A program made the position numbers and the translations under genes. From positions 216 to 9,731 of the forward strand of contig DNSZ01000041.1 of assembly GCA_003500165.1 (NCBI GenBank): DNA of 9,516 nt, given 5' to 3'. The notes beneath the pieces were generated by a model. It ran no database searches and was not told the DNA's origin. It saw only the letters and a program-made list of their open reading frames with translations. This stretch comes from Paracoccaceae bacterium (GTDB lineage Bacteria > Pseudomonadota > Alphaproteobacteria > Rhodobacterales > Rhodobacteraceae). Shown here one piece after another: positions 1-7,925 of this stretch (the first letter of the stretch is position 1; every line of letters begins with the position of its first letter).

Positions 1-2
1 CC

Positions 3-26
3 GGGCGCGCGCCCGGGAGCGCGCCC
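3..26. repeat. GC-only inverted repeat at left edge
   Basis: GGGCGCGC at 3-10 pairs perfectly with GCGCGCCC at 19-26 across an 8-nt loop. Bases 1-16 also form a perfect 16-bp palindrome, so two mutually exclusive hairpins are possible. No T-run is visible on either strand, and the window edge prevents judging the flank. It could be part of the 3' structure after skp, the leader of the next gene, or simply a chance product of extreme GC content. Confidence 0.35.
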
Positions 27-58
27 GCCGCCCATCATGCGGCGCATCCGGTTCGGCC

Positions 59-98
59 TGGCGCTGGCGCCATGCGTCACACACATGGCGCCGTGCCA
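59..98 (-). terminator. Strong stem-loop directly after skp stop codon
   Basis: GGCGCCATG at 66-74 and CATGGCGCC at 84-92 form a perfect 9-bp inverted repeat with a 9-nt loop. The stem can be extended by TGGC at 59-62 pairing with GCCA at 95-98, across a small 2x3 internal loop. It abuts the skp TGA (99-101) exactly. No U-tract follows it on the minus strand, so it does not look like a classical intrinsic terminator. It may be a weak or factor-assisted terminator, or a 3'-end stabiliser setting skp levels apart from the downstream gene. Confidence 0.4.
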
Positions 99-791
99 TC
101 AGGGTTGCACCAGACCCGGGATGTCCGGGCCGACGGGTGCCGGCCGGCCCGACATGTCACCTGCGTCCAGCGTCCCGTCCTGCCCATCGATGCCGGGAAC
201 CGGGGCGACCCCCGCGGCGGCATCGATCAGGCTGATCATCTCGGGCAAAGCTGCGGCGTCATCGGCGCCGTCGCCCAGCACCGCGTCGATGCGCGCGATG
301 GCCGGATCGGTGAGGTCAAGCTCCGGAAGCGCCAGCAGGACACTGCGCTCGTCCAGCAAGACACTTGCGCCGGCCTCGGCCATCAACGAACGCAGAACGG
401 GTTGCGCGGCGCGCAGGAAGCGCCGCTCCTCGGCTGCCGCCCAGTCTTCCAGCGCGCGCTGACGGCGAAGCTGCGCCTCGCGGATTTGCACCACCTTGGT
501 GTCGAAGGCGCTGGCCAGTGCGCGAAACGCGGCCGGCTCGCTTTCCGCCCGGCGCTGGGTCAGCGACAGTTCCTCGGCTTCCAGCATCGCCGTGACGGTG
601 GCGTTTTCCTCCCGGATCGCCGCCGCCCGCGCCTCGAGCATGGCCAGCACCCGGGCGGCGAAGCGCGACTCGGTATAAAGCCGGCGGCGGTTGACGGTGC
701 GCAGCCCCGCCGATGGTTGGGCCGGCGCCACGACCGGACCGGCACCGCAGACGAGCGCCAGCAGGCCAACGATGACCGCGCGGCGCCGCAT
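99..791 (-). CDS. skp: Skp/OmpH-family periplasmic chaperone
   Basis: A 230-residue member of the OmpH/Skp family, whose members hold unfolded outer-membrane proteins in the periplasm and deliver them to the BAM complex. Residues 1-24 form a signal peptide: MRRR n-region, hydrophobic core at about 6-21, and a likely cleavage after APA at 22-24. Residues about 30-170 resemble the family core: a short strand (LRTVNRRRLYTES), a long charged coiled-coil-like helical hairpin at about 44-135 rich in Glu, Arg and Ala, and a closing LLDERSVLLAL strand. E. coli Skp is about 161 residues. The extra length here is a Gly/Pro/Asp-rich tail at about 173-230, and the mature protein has a single lysine (K99). 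The ATG at 791 lies 3 nt after the bamA stop, so translation is probably coupled. The gene is assigned from overall pattern and position next to bamA; sequence conservation in this family is low. Confidence 0.85.
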   Translation of the reverse strand: MRRRAVIVGLLALVCGAGPVVAPAQPSAGLRTVNRRRLYTESRFAARVLAMLEARAAAIREENATVTAMLEAEELSLTQRRAESEPAAFRALASAFDTKVVQIREAQLRRQRALEDWAAAEERRFLRAAQPVLRSLMAEAGASVLLDERSVLLALPELDLTDPAIARIDAVLGDGADDAAALPEMISLIDAAAGVAPVPGIDGQDGTLDAGDMSGRPAPVGPDIPGLVQP

Positions 792-794
792 CGC

Positions 795-3128
795 CTAGAA
801 CTGCGTCGCGATCGTGAAGTCGAAGTTGCGGGTGGTGTCGTAGGGCTTAACCTGGATGGGCGTCGTGAAGTTGAAGCGCAACGGCCCCAGGAAGGTGTCC
901 CAGTAGATCGCGAAGCCTGCGGTCTGGCGCCAGTGCAGGCCGTCGTCAACCGGAACGCCATCCGCTCCGATCTTATTGTCCAGCCCCCAGACCGATCCGA
1001 TGTCATAGAACAGGCCGCCGGAGATGCCGTATTCCTCGGGCAGACCGAGCGGGAAGTCGACCTCGAAGCGGGCGACGGCGAAGTAGTTGCCGCCCAGCGT
1101 ATCCTGGTTCACCGAAGCGAGGTCGCGCGGGCCAAGGCCGCGCGGCTCGAACCCGCGCATCTGCCGGGTCGACAGAAAATAGCGCTCGGTAAGGCGTGAA
1201 TCCTCGGAGAAGCTGTTGAGCGACCCGGCCTCGAATGTCGCGCGCAGCGCGATATCTTCGTTCCGCAAGCGCCGTTCGGCCCCGAACAGAGCGGTCGTGC
1301 GGATATAGGTCTCGTCGCCGCCCAGCCCGGCGAAGCCCTGCGCAAACTCGATAACAACCCCCGCATTCGGGTCGAGCCCCCGGCGCCGTGTGTCATAGCT
1401 GTAGGTGTAGCCCACCAGACTGGTGACCCGGCTGCCGTCGTCGGCCTGGATGATCGGCGAGGAATTGTCACTGACTTTGCTCACGGAGTCGTTGGACAGC
1501 CGGTAGCGCAGATTGAGCCGGCTGAACTCGCCCAGCGGGAACTCGAGATAGGGCGTGAATCCCAGCCGGCTGGTGTCGTAATTCGCGTTCACATCCGTCG
1601 AGGTGGAGTTGTAGTAGATCGACCCGCCCAGCGTCAGGTCGCGGTCGAGAAAGGCCGGCTCGGCCCAGGAGAGGACGGAGTTGTTGTCGGTAGAGCTGGT
1701 GTCGAAGCGAAAGCGGAAGGACTGGCCGCGCCCCAGGAAGTTGCGTTCCGAGAAACCGATGGCCAGACCCAGGCCAAGGTCGGTGGAATAGTTCAGGCCG
1801 AAATCGACCTGGCCGGTTGGCTGTTCCACCACATCGACATCGACGATCACCGTTTCGGGCCGGGTGCCCTCGCGTGCGTTGACCTCGGCGGTTTCGAAAA
1901 AGCCGAGCGCCCGGATCCGCGCTGCGGCCTGGCGGATTTCGCGCGGGTTGAACGGGTCGCCCTCGACGACCCGGAACTGGTTGCGGATTACCCGGTCGAG
2001 CGTCGTCGTGTTGCCTTCGATATCGATGCGCTCGATGAAGATACGCTCGCCTTCGACGATCTGGAATTCGACATCGAGCGTGCGCTCGGCGTCGTTGCGG
2101 GTGATCACCGGATCGACCCGGATGAAGTCCCGGCCCTCCTGGATCGCCAGCCTTTCAAGCCGCGCGATGGTCTCGTCGATCAGCAACGGCGAATAGATCA
2201 TCCCGGGCCTGATCCGGATTTCGTCGCCATAGGCGCGCGGGTTGATGCCGGGCAGGGCGCTGCCGATCGAGATCGTGCCGAGGCGAAACTGCTGACCCTC
2301 GCGAAGGTTGAAGACAAGGAAGAAGGCGTCGCGGTTTTCGGCCAGCTCGCTGGCGACCGAAAGCACCTCGAAGTCGATATAGCCCCGCGCGTTGTAGAAA
2401 TCGGTCAGCAACTGGATGTCGAAGTCGATCCGGTCGGCAACGAAGGTGTCGCGCCGGATGATCGAGCGCAACAGGCCGGCCTGCTTGGTCTGCAGGATCC
2501 GCCGCAGCCGGTATTCGGAAAAGCTGCGATTGCCGACAAAGCTGATCCGCTCGATCTCCACCGGGCGGCCCTCGCGCACCTCGAACACCAGATCGACCCG
2601 GTTGTCCGGGCGGCGGATGATCACCGGCCGCACCTCGGCCGAATAGCGTCCCGATTCGGCATAGGCGCGCGCCAGGATCGCGGCATCCGCCTCGGCCGTT
2701 GCAGGCGAGTAGACCCGCCTTGGCTGCGAGGTGATCACCGCGCGCAAGGTATCGTCGTCGATCCGGCGGTTGCCCTCGAACGAGATGATGTTGATCGTGG
2801 GGTATTCCCGCACCCGGATCAGCAGCTGCGCGCCTTGCGGAATGACCTCCACCTCTTCGAACAGGCCGGTATCGAGAATCCGCTGATAGGCGTCGTTGAC
2901 GGCGCCCGGCCCGACCGGTTCGCCCGGGGCGAGGCCGGCATAGGTCAGGATCGTCGCGGATTCGATCCGCTGGTTGCCTTCGACGGTGAACTGGGTGAAC
3001 CGGAAATCCTGCGCCTGGCCGGGGCTGCCGGCAACGGTCAGAAGGCAAAGGAGAACGGCCATTCCGGCCGCGCCGGCACGCAAGGTCGCAACAAAGCGGC
3101 GCGCAAGGGCGCCGACGGTCCGTGGCAT
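795..3128 (-). CDS. bamA: BamA, outer-membrane protein assembly factor
   Basis: A 777-residue BamA (Omp85 family), the essential beta-barrel that folds and inserts outer-membrane proteins. An N-terminal signal sequence has a hydrophobic stretch at about 23-34 and probable cleavage after GQA (37-39). Five POTRA domains follow, at roughly 42-110, 111-187, 190-279, 280-361 and 364-436, with repeated signatures such as FTVEGN, ISFEGN, ISFVGN and IDIEGN. The 16-strand barrel covers about 440-777. It contains ERNFLGRG (461-468), the loop-6 MRGF motif (657-660, R658 being the invariant Arg) and a C-terminal Phe (ATQF), the usual outer-membrane recognition end. The ATG at 3128 is preceded by AGGGGG at good spacing, favouring this start over the internal Met23. 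Just upstream lies an 83-nt gap with a promoter-like sequence. skp follows by 3 nt. Length is close to the usual 780-810. Confidence 0.97.
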   Translation of the reverse strand: MPRTVGALARRFVATLRAGAAGMAVLLCLLTVAGSPGQAQDFRFTQFTVEGNQRIESATILTYAGLAPGEPVGPGAVNDAYQRILDTGLFEEVEVIPQGAQLLIRVREYPTINIISFEGNRRIDDDTLRAVITSQPRRVYSPATAEADAAILARAYAESGRYSAEVRPVIIRRPDNRVDLVFEVREGRPVEIERISFVGNRSFSEYRLRRILQTKQAGLLRSIIRRDTFVADRIDFDIQLLTDFYNARGYIDFEVLSVASELAENRDAFFLVFNLREGQQFRLGTISIGSALPGINPRAYGDEIRIRPGMIYSPLLIDETIARLERLAIQEGRDFIRVDPVITRNDAERTLDVEFQIVEGERIFIERIDIEGNTTTLDRVIRNQFRVVEGDPFNPREIRQAAARIRALGFFETAEVNAREGTRPETVIVDVDVVEQPTGQVDFGLNYSTDLGLGLAIGFSERNFLGRGQSFRFRFDTSSTDNNSVLSWAEPAFLDRDLTLGGSIYYNSTSTDVNANYDTSRLGFTPYLEFPLGEFSRLNLRYRLSNDSVSKVSDNSSPIIQADDGSRVTSLVGYTYSYDTRRRGLDPNAGVVIEFAQGFAGLGGDETYIRTTALFGAERRLRNEDIALRATFEAGSLNSFSEDSRLTERYFLSTRQMRGFEPRGLGPRDLASVNQDTLGGNYFAVARFEVDFPLGLPEEYGISGGLFYDIGSVWGLDNKIGADGVPVDDGLHWRQTAGFAIYWDTFLGPLRFNFTTPIQVKPYDTTRNFDFTIATQF

Positions 3129-3211
3129 GGCAGCTGCCCCCTGGCCTGACTCACGCGACTTTGTTAAGCGCGCCTCACGGCGTTGTCAAAACCGTGTCGC
3201 AGGCCTGCGGA
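3129..3211 (-). other. rseP-bamA intergenic region
   Basis: An 83-nt gap, the second longest in the minus-strand cluster after the 103-nt frr-uppS gap. It holds a 12-bp perfect palindrome (CGCAGGCCTGCG, 3198-3209) 2 nt after the rseP stop codon, a promoter-like element (3161-3189) and the bamA Shine-Dalgarno AGGGGG at about 3137-3142. The arrangement is consistent with bamA-skp having its own promoter inside the larger operon. Confidence 0.5.
3161..3189 (-). promoter_or_regulatory. Candidate sigma-70-type promoter for bamA-skp
   Basis: On the minus strand a perfect -35 TTGACA (3189-3184) is followed by a 17-nt spacer and TAACAA (3166-3161) at the -10 position. The -10 matches TATAAT at only three of six positions, but alphaproteobacterial housekeeping promoters tend to rely on the -35 and tolerate a weak -10. 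Placement fits: a transcript starting near 3154 would leave a leader of about 25 nt carrying the AGGGGG ribosome-binding site. No experimental support is available, and an alternative sigma factor cannot be excluded. Confidence 0.45.
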
Positions 3212-4549
3212 TCACGGGCAGAACAGGTCGTTCGACACGGCGAATACCATCAGCGTCAGAATCGCCGCGAGCCCCAGCGCGGTCAGCAGCTGATAGACCC
3301 GGGGCGGCGGCGGACGGCCGCGCAGCGCCTCATAGCCATAGAACACCAGATGCCCACCATCGAGCACCGGGATCGGGAACAGATTGACCAGCCCGATCGC
3401 CGTGGACAGCACCGCAATCAGCCAGATGAAATCGCCCAGACCCTGCTGCGCGGCAGCGCCCGACAATTCGGCAATGCCGATCGGGCCCTGCAGATTGCAC
3501 GAGCTGATCGCGCCGGTGACGATGTGCCACACGCCGTCGAGGCTCATCGTGACGATGCTCCAGGTCTGGTTCATGCCCATCCACAGGGCGCGCAGCGGGC
3601 CGGGCGTGTCGGTCGCAGGGTCGAAGAAGGACTGTGCGGCGATGCCGATCAGCGGGCGCTGTTCCCAGCCATCGCCGGCGGGAATGTCCTGCATCCGCGG
3701 TGTCAGGGTCACCGTCTCGGCCGCGCCGTCGCGCCACACCGTCAGATCGACCGACGCACCCTGTGCGCCGGACGCGGCGACGGTTTCCTGCAACTGGGCA
3801 AAGCTGCCGATCGGGGTGCCGTCGATGGCGCTGATCACATCCCCGCGGCGCAGCCCGGCAGCGTCGGCGGGGGCGCCGGGCTGGACCGTATCGATCACCG
3901 GCAGGCGCGGATTCGGGCCTGTCACCATGAGCCGGTCGCCACCGCGGTCGATGGCATAGGTCACCTCGGCGTCCGTCCCGAAATCGCCGAACATCAGCGT
4001 CTCGAGATCGGGCGTCGCCACACCGGCGGCCGAGATCACCCGGTCGCCGGGTTGCAGCTCGTTCGCGATCGCCGAGGGGACCGGGCGCATCTCGTCGATG
4101 ATGGGGGCGTCGCGCGCGACCCCGATCACCATGAAGATGCCCGCAAAGACGATGATCGACATCAGGAAGTTGAAGGCCGGGCCGGCGGCGACGGTCGCCG
4201 TGCGCGCCCAGAGCGGGGCGGCCGCCAGCGTGGCGCGGCGCTCGGTCTCGGACATCTCGGCAATCGCCGCGTCGTCCTTGTCGCTGCCGGGCCCCGCATC
4301 GCCCTTGAACCGGACGAACCCGCCCAGCGGCAGCGCGGCGATCTGCCATTGGGTGCCGCGTTTGTCGTGCCATTTCACCAGGACCGGGCCAAAGCCCAGC
4401 GAGAATGCCTCGGCATGGATGCCCGACCAGCGCGCCACGATATAGTGGCCGTATTCATGCACGAAGACGATGATCGACAGCGCCACGACAAAGGCCGCGA
4501 TGGTGATCAGCGTGCCGCCGGTGGCGGCGGCAAAGCTCAGAATATCCAC
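3212..4549 (-). CDS. rseP: RseP/MmpA site-2 intramembrane zinc metalloprotease
   Basis: A 445-residue M50B site-2 protease. In this family the enzyme cuts membrane proteins within the bilayer (anti-sigma factors such as RseA in E. coli, PodJ via MmpA in Caulobacter) and clears leftover signal peptides. The zinc-binding HEYGH motif is at 31-35 in the first membrane helix (about 14-35), with catalytic Glu32. The second helix near 121-145 contains AAGPAFNF. A periplasmic segment carries PDZ-like sequence, weak around 157-185 and clear around 218-250 (APADAAGLRRGDVISAIDG). The third ligand motif NLFPIPVLDGGH lies at 389-400, with Asp397 completing the metal site, and a final helix at about 419-437 follows. 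E. coli RseP is 450 residues. The start is GTG (4549), 12 nt after the dxr stop, with GGGGGA close upstream. No substrate gene (rseA or similar) is in the window. Confidence 0.96.
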   Translation of the reverse strand: MDILSFAAATGGTLITIAAFVVALSIIVFVHEYGHYIVARWSGIHAEAFSLGFGPVLVKWHDKRGTQWQIAALPLGGFVRFKGDAGPGSDKDDAAIAEMSETERRATLAAAPLWARTATVAAGPAFNFLMSIIVFAGIFMVIGVARDAPIIDEMRPVPSAIANELQPGDRVISAAGVATPDLETLMFGDFGTDAEVTYAIDRGGDRLMVTGPNPRLPVIDTVQPGAPADAAGLRRGDVISAIDGTPIGSFAQLQETVAASGAQGASVDLTVWRDGAAETVTLTPRMQDIPAGDGWEQRPLIGIAAQSFFDPATDTPGPLRALWMGMNQTWSIVTMSLDGVWHIVTGAISSCNLQGPIGIAELSGAAAQQGLGDFIWLIAVLSTAIGLVNLFPIPVLDGGHLVFYGYEALRGRPPPPRVYQLLTALGLAAILTLMVFAVSNDLFCP

Positions 4550-4561
4550 GTATCCCCCGTG

Positions 4562-5731
4562 TCAGCCGGCGCGTGCGGCGGCCGCTTGCCTGGTGCGCTG
4601 GCGGGACAGATGGTCCACCACCCGCACGTTATCAAGGCTTGCGGGCGATTCCCCCAGCGCCCCTTCGGCCCACAGCCCATCGAGCACCGTCTCGACCAGC
4701 GCGGCCATGTCCAGAAACCCGACCGCGCCCGCGATGAACAGATCGAGCGCGGTTTCCTTGGCGCCGTTGAACGCCGCGCCCGACAGCCCGCCGGCCTCCA
4801 TCACCGCGCGCGACAGCCTGAGCGCGGGGAACCTTTCGGGATCGGGCGCCTCGAATTCGAGCCGGGCAAGCGCCGGCAGGTCGAGCCGCGCCACCGGCAC
4901 CGGGCCGCGCGCGGGGTGATGCAGCGCAAAGCCGATGGCGTGGCGCATGTCGGCCGGGCCCAGATGCGCCATCAGCCCGCCATCGGCAAAGCCGACCATC
5001 GCATGCACGATGGATTGGGGGTGCACCACGACCTCGATCTGGTCGGGCGCGAAGCCGAAGAATTCCCTTGCCTCGATCAGTTCCATCGCCTTGTTGAACA
5101 AAGACGCCGAATCGACCGAAATCCGCTGGCCCATCGACCAGCTGGGATGGGCCGCGGCCTCGGCCAGGGTTGCCCGCGCCATGCGCTCGCGCGGCCAGGT
5201 GCGGAACGGCCCGCCCGAGGCGGTGATGATCACCCGCTCCACCGCCGACCGGTTCTCGCCCATCAGCGCCTGGAAGATCGCCGAATGCTCGGAATCGACG
5301 GGCAGGATCGTGGCGCCGTGGCGGGCCGCCTCGGCCAGCACCAGGGGACCGGCGCAGACCAGGCTTTCCTTGTTCGCCAGCGCCAGCGTGGCGCCCTGGC
5401 GCAAGGCGGCCAGCCCCGGTTCCAGCCCGGCCGCGCCGACGATTGCCGACATCACCCAGTCGGCGGGGCGGCTTGCCGCCTCGATCACCGCGGCACGGCC
5501 GGCGGCGGCCGCGATGCCGGTGCCGGCCAGCGCCGCGCGCAGCGCCTCCAGCCGGTCCTCATGGGCGGTCACGGCCAGTTCGGCGCCCAGCCGTTTCGCC
5601 TGTTCGGCCAGCAGCGCGATGTTGCCCGCGCCGGTCAGCGCGACGGTCGACAGATCGTCGGCGCGCGCCACCAGATCGACCGTGTTCCGCCCGATCGAGC
5701 CGGTGGCGCCCAGGATCGTGACACGCCGCAC
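4562..5731 (-). CDS. dxr: 1-deoxy-D-xylulose 5-phosphate reductoisomerase
   Basis: A 389-residue DXR (IspC), which converts 1-deoxy-D-xylulose 5-phosphate plus NADPH to 2-C-methyl-D-erythritol 4-phosphate, the committed step of the MEP isoprenoid pathway, in the cytoplasm. The N-terminal Rossmann fold has the NADPH loop GATGSIG at 8-14. LALANKESLV (116-125) is the conserved linker. Metal ligands are visible in VDSEHSA (D146, E148) and NKAMELIEA (Lys214, Glu217). The ASGGPF (171-176) and HPSWSMG (195-201) motifs form the substrate pocket and flap. Length matches the family norm of about 390-400. The start is GTG at 5731, only 4 nt after the cdsA stop and with a poor ribosome-binding site, so translation is likely coupled to cdsA. 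Its product feeds the prenyl diphosphate pool used by UppS, encoded two genes upstream. Confidence 0.97.
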   Translation of the reverse strand: MRRVTILGATGSIGRNTVDLVARADDLSTVALTGAGNIALLAEQAKRLGAELAVTAHEDRLEALRAALAGTGIAAAAGRAAVIEAASRPADWVMSAIVGAAGLEPGLAALRQGATLALANKESLVCAGPLVLAEAARHGATILPVDSEHSAIFQALMGENRSAVERVIITASGGPFRTWPRERMARATLAEAAAHPSWSMGQRISVDSASLFNKAMELIEAREFFGFAPDQIEVVVHPQSIVHAMVGFADGGLMAHLGPADMRHAIGFALHHPARGPVPVARLDLPALARLEFEAPDPERFPALRLSRAVMEAGGLSGAAFNGAKETALDLFIAGAVGFLDMAALVETVLDGLWAEGALGESPASLDNVRVVDHLSRQRTRQAAAARAG

Positions 5732-5735
5732 CGGC

Positions 5736-6520
5736 CTACATTCCCGGCATCAGATCGGCCGAACGCAGGGCCACCATGAAGAGGCCCGCCCCCATCATCC
5801 CGTCGAACCGGTCCATTACCCCGCCATGGCCCGGCAACAGGCCCGACGCGTCCTTGATCCCGGCGGCGCGCTTGGCCGCGCTTTCGACCAGATCGCCCGC
5901 CTGCGCGGCCATCGCGGCGAACAGCGACAAGGGCAGCAACACCCAGCCCGCCCCGGTCGGCCCGGCAAAGGCGGCACCGACGGCGACCGCACCGGCCCAG
6001 CCGGCCAGCGTGCCCGACCAGGTCTTCTTGGGGCTGACCACCGGCCACAGCTTTGGCCCGCCGATCAGCCGCCCGGCAAAATAGCCCAGGATGTCGACCG
6101 CCACCACGACGGCGGCGAACCAGTACATCCAGACCACCCCATCGCTGACCCGCAGCCGGATGATCCCCAGCGAGGCGAGCAGGATCGCCGCCACCCACAG
6201 CGCGGCCGCCAGGCGCCGCGGCGGCGTCAGCCAGGCCGCCAGCAGCGCCGCCGCGCCGATCACCAGCATCCACGAGAGCTCGATATTGCCGGCCAGGATC
6301 AGCGCCGCCAGGACCGCGCCGGCCAGCGCGATGGCGGCATCGGGGCGCGGCGGATCGGCCAGCATGCGGTGCGCCTCCCACATCATGCCGGCCCCGATCG
6401 CCCCGACCAGCAGGGTAAAGGCAACGCCGCCGGCCTCAATCACCAGAACGCAGATCAGCGCGATGACGGCGCCGGAGACGGTGCGGACGGTCAGGTCGGA
6501 AAATCGGCCGCCGGGCGCTG

Positions 6521-6524
<4 letters not shown>
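5736..6524 (-). CDS. cdsA: Phosphatidate cytidylyltransferase
   Basis: A 262-residue integral membrane CDP-diglyceride synthase that makes CDP-diacylglycerol from phosphatidic acid and CTP, the branch point for all phospholipids. Several hydrophobic helices are evident (about 15-47, 64-100, 105-121, 132-152, 173-207). SPKKTWSG lies at 164-171. The family signature spans 215-241 with KR, KD, GHGG, DR and D in order; its third position is Ala217 where the family pattern usually has a larger hydrophobic residue, a minor deviation. The frame extends upstream to 6650, but ATG 6524 is chosen: it overlaps the uppS stop as ATGA, it starts a normal CdsA N-terminus, and the upstream residues are Arg-rich uppS shadow. 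No clear ribosome-binding site is present, so expression probably depends on coupling to uppS. Slightly shorter than E. coli CdsA (285). Confidence 0.95.
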
Positions 6525-7255
<731 letters not shown>

Positions 7256-7358
7256 CGGTCTGTCCTGCTTCGTTGTTGTGCCTTGCCGGCCGCTTCGGAC
7301 CGATGCCTTCGTTTAGGCCGGCGCGCCCGCCCGGGCAACCGCAGCGGCGGCCAACCGC
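7256..7358 (-). other. frr-uppS intergenic region
   Basis: A 103-nt gap, the longest in the cluster, with no gene in it. It contains a short GC hairpin (7346-7350 with 7355-7359) touching the frr stop codon, the palindromes GGCGCGCC (7320-7327) and GCCCGGGC (7329-7336), and a weak promoter-like pair for uppS. That pair is TTGCCC (7338-7333) and TAAACG (7315-7310), separated by 17 nt. The uppS ribosome-binding site AGGA sits near its left end. The gap suggests a possible separate promoter or processing point for uppS, but nothing here is strong. Confidence 0.3.
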
Positions 7359-7925
7359 CTAGACCTGCATGATCTCCTGCTGCTTGTGGTCGAGCGCCGC
7401 GTCGATCGCGGCGATTTCGGCGTCGGTCAGGGCCTGGATCTCGTCCTGCCAGATCTTCTGGTCGTCCTCGCCCATGCCGGCGGCCCTGGCCTTCTTGATC
7501 TGGTCCATCCCGTCGCGGCGGACATTGCGGATCGCCACCCGGGCCTGTTCGGCGTATTGCGCGGCGACGCGGGTCAGTTCGCGGCGGCGCTCCTCGTTCA
7601 GTTCGGGGATCGGCAGGCGGATCGTGGTGCCGTCGATCACCGGGTTGATGCCCAGCCCGGAGTTCCGGATGCCCTTTTCGACCGCGCCGACCAGCCCCTT
7701 GTCCCAGACGCTGACGGTCAGCATGCGCGGCTCGGGCACGTTCACCGTACCGCACTGGTTGAGCGGCATGGTTGTACCATAGGCCTCGACGGTCACGGTA
7801 TCGAGCATCGAGGACGAGGCGCGCCCGGTCCTGAGCGAGGCGAATTCGTGGCGCAGCGCGGTCATCGCGCCATCCATCCGGCGTTTCAGATCGTCAAGGT
7901 CGGGTTCCGCATACTCCTCCGACAT
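7359..7925 (-). CDS. frr: Ribosome recycling factor
   Basis: A 188-residue RRF, which with EF-G splits the post-termination ribosome so the subunits can be reused. E. coli RRF is 185 residues. Domain I, the three-helix bundle, comes from the N-terminal helix (about 7-30) and the C-terminal half (about 108-188). Domain II, the beta-rich lobe, covers about 31-107. Conserved segments include LRTGRASSS (31-39), VPEPRMLTVSVWD (63-75), GINPVIDGTTIRLPIPELNEER (92-113) and VRRDGMDQIKK (135-145). The frame is open as far as 8048, but ATG 7925 gives the normal N-terminus and follows a purine-rich leader (AAGGAGAAGGACAGAAGG). It is the second gene of the pyrH-frr pair, a nearly universal neighbourhood in bacteria. 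The leader contains a small hairpin. Confidence 0.98.
   Translation of the reverse strand: MSEEYAEPDLDDLKRRMDGAMTALRHEFASLRTGRASSSMLDTVTVEAYGTTMPLNQCGTVNVPEPRMLTVSVWDKGLVGAVEKGIRNSGLGINPVIDGTTIRLPIPELNEERRRELTRVAAQYAEQARVAIRNVRRDGMDQIKKARAAGMGEDDQKIWQDEIQALTDAEIAAIDAALDHKQQEIMQV

Larger units (their letters stand above)
1..98. other. Non-coding GC-rich segment downstream of skp (window edge)
   Basis: This stretch after the skp stop codon shows no convincing gene. A minus-strand reading frame opens at ATG 47 and runs off the left edge. It encodes only Gly/Arg/Pro-rich low-complexity residues and lacks the look of a FabZ, LpxD or LpxA N-terminus, so I do not call it. The segment holds two potential hairpins (at 59-98 and 3-26). 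In related alphaproteobacteria fabZ and lpxA commonly follow skp, so the next gene probably begins just beyond the edge; this is inference. Confidence 0.5.

Noticed and set aside
1..47. Possible start of fabZ or another gene on the minus strand
   Set aside because: The translation is Gly/Arg/Pro low complexity with no FabZ, LpxD or LpxA character; too short to support.
72..1199. Plus-strand open frame of 375 codons opposite skp and the end of bamA
   Set aside because: Shadow frame opposite two coding genes with signal peptides and domain structure; nothing recognisable in its own translation.
3198..3209. CGCAGGCCTGCG palindrome as an rseP terminator
   Set aside because: With a 4-nt loop only four base pairs remain and no U-run follows directly; more likely chance or a protein site.
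3122..5779. Very long plus-strand open frame (885 codons) opposite rseP and dxr
   Set aside because: It lies antisense to two clearly recognised genes. Its composition is Arg/Gly/Ala/His/Asp-rich without domain motifs, which is the usual shadow of high-GC third positions.
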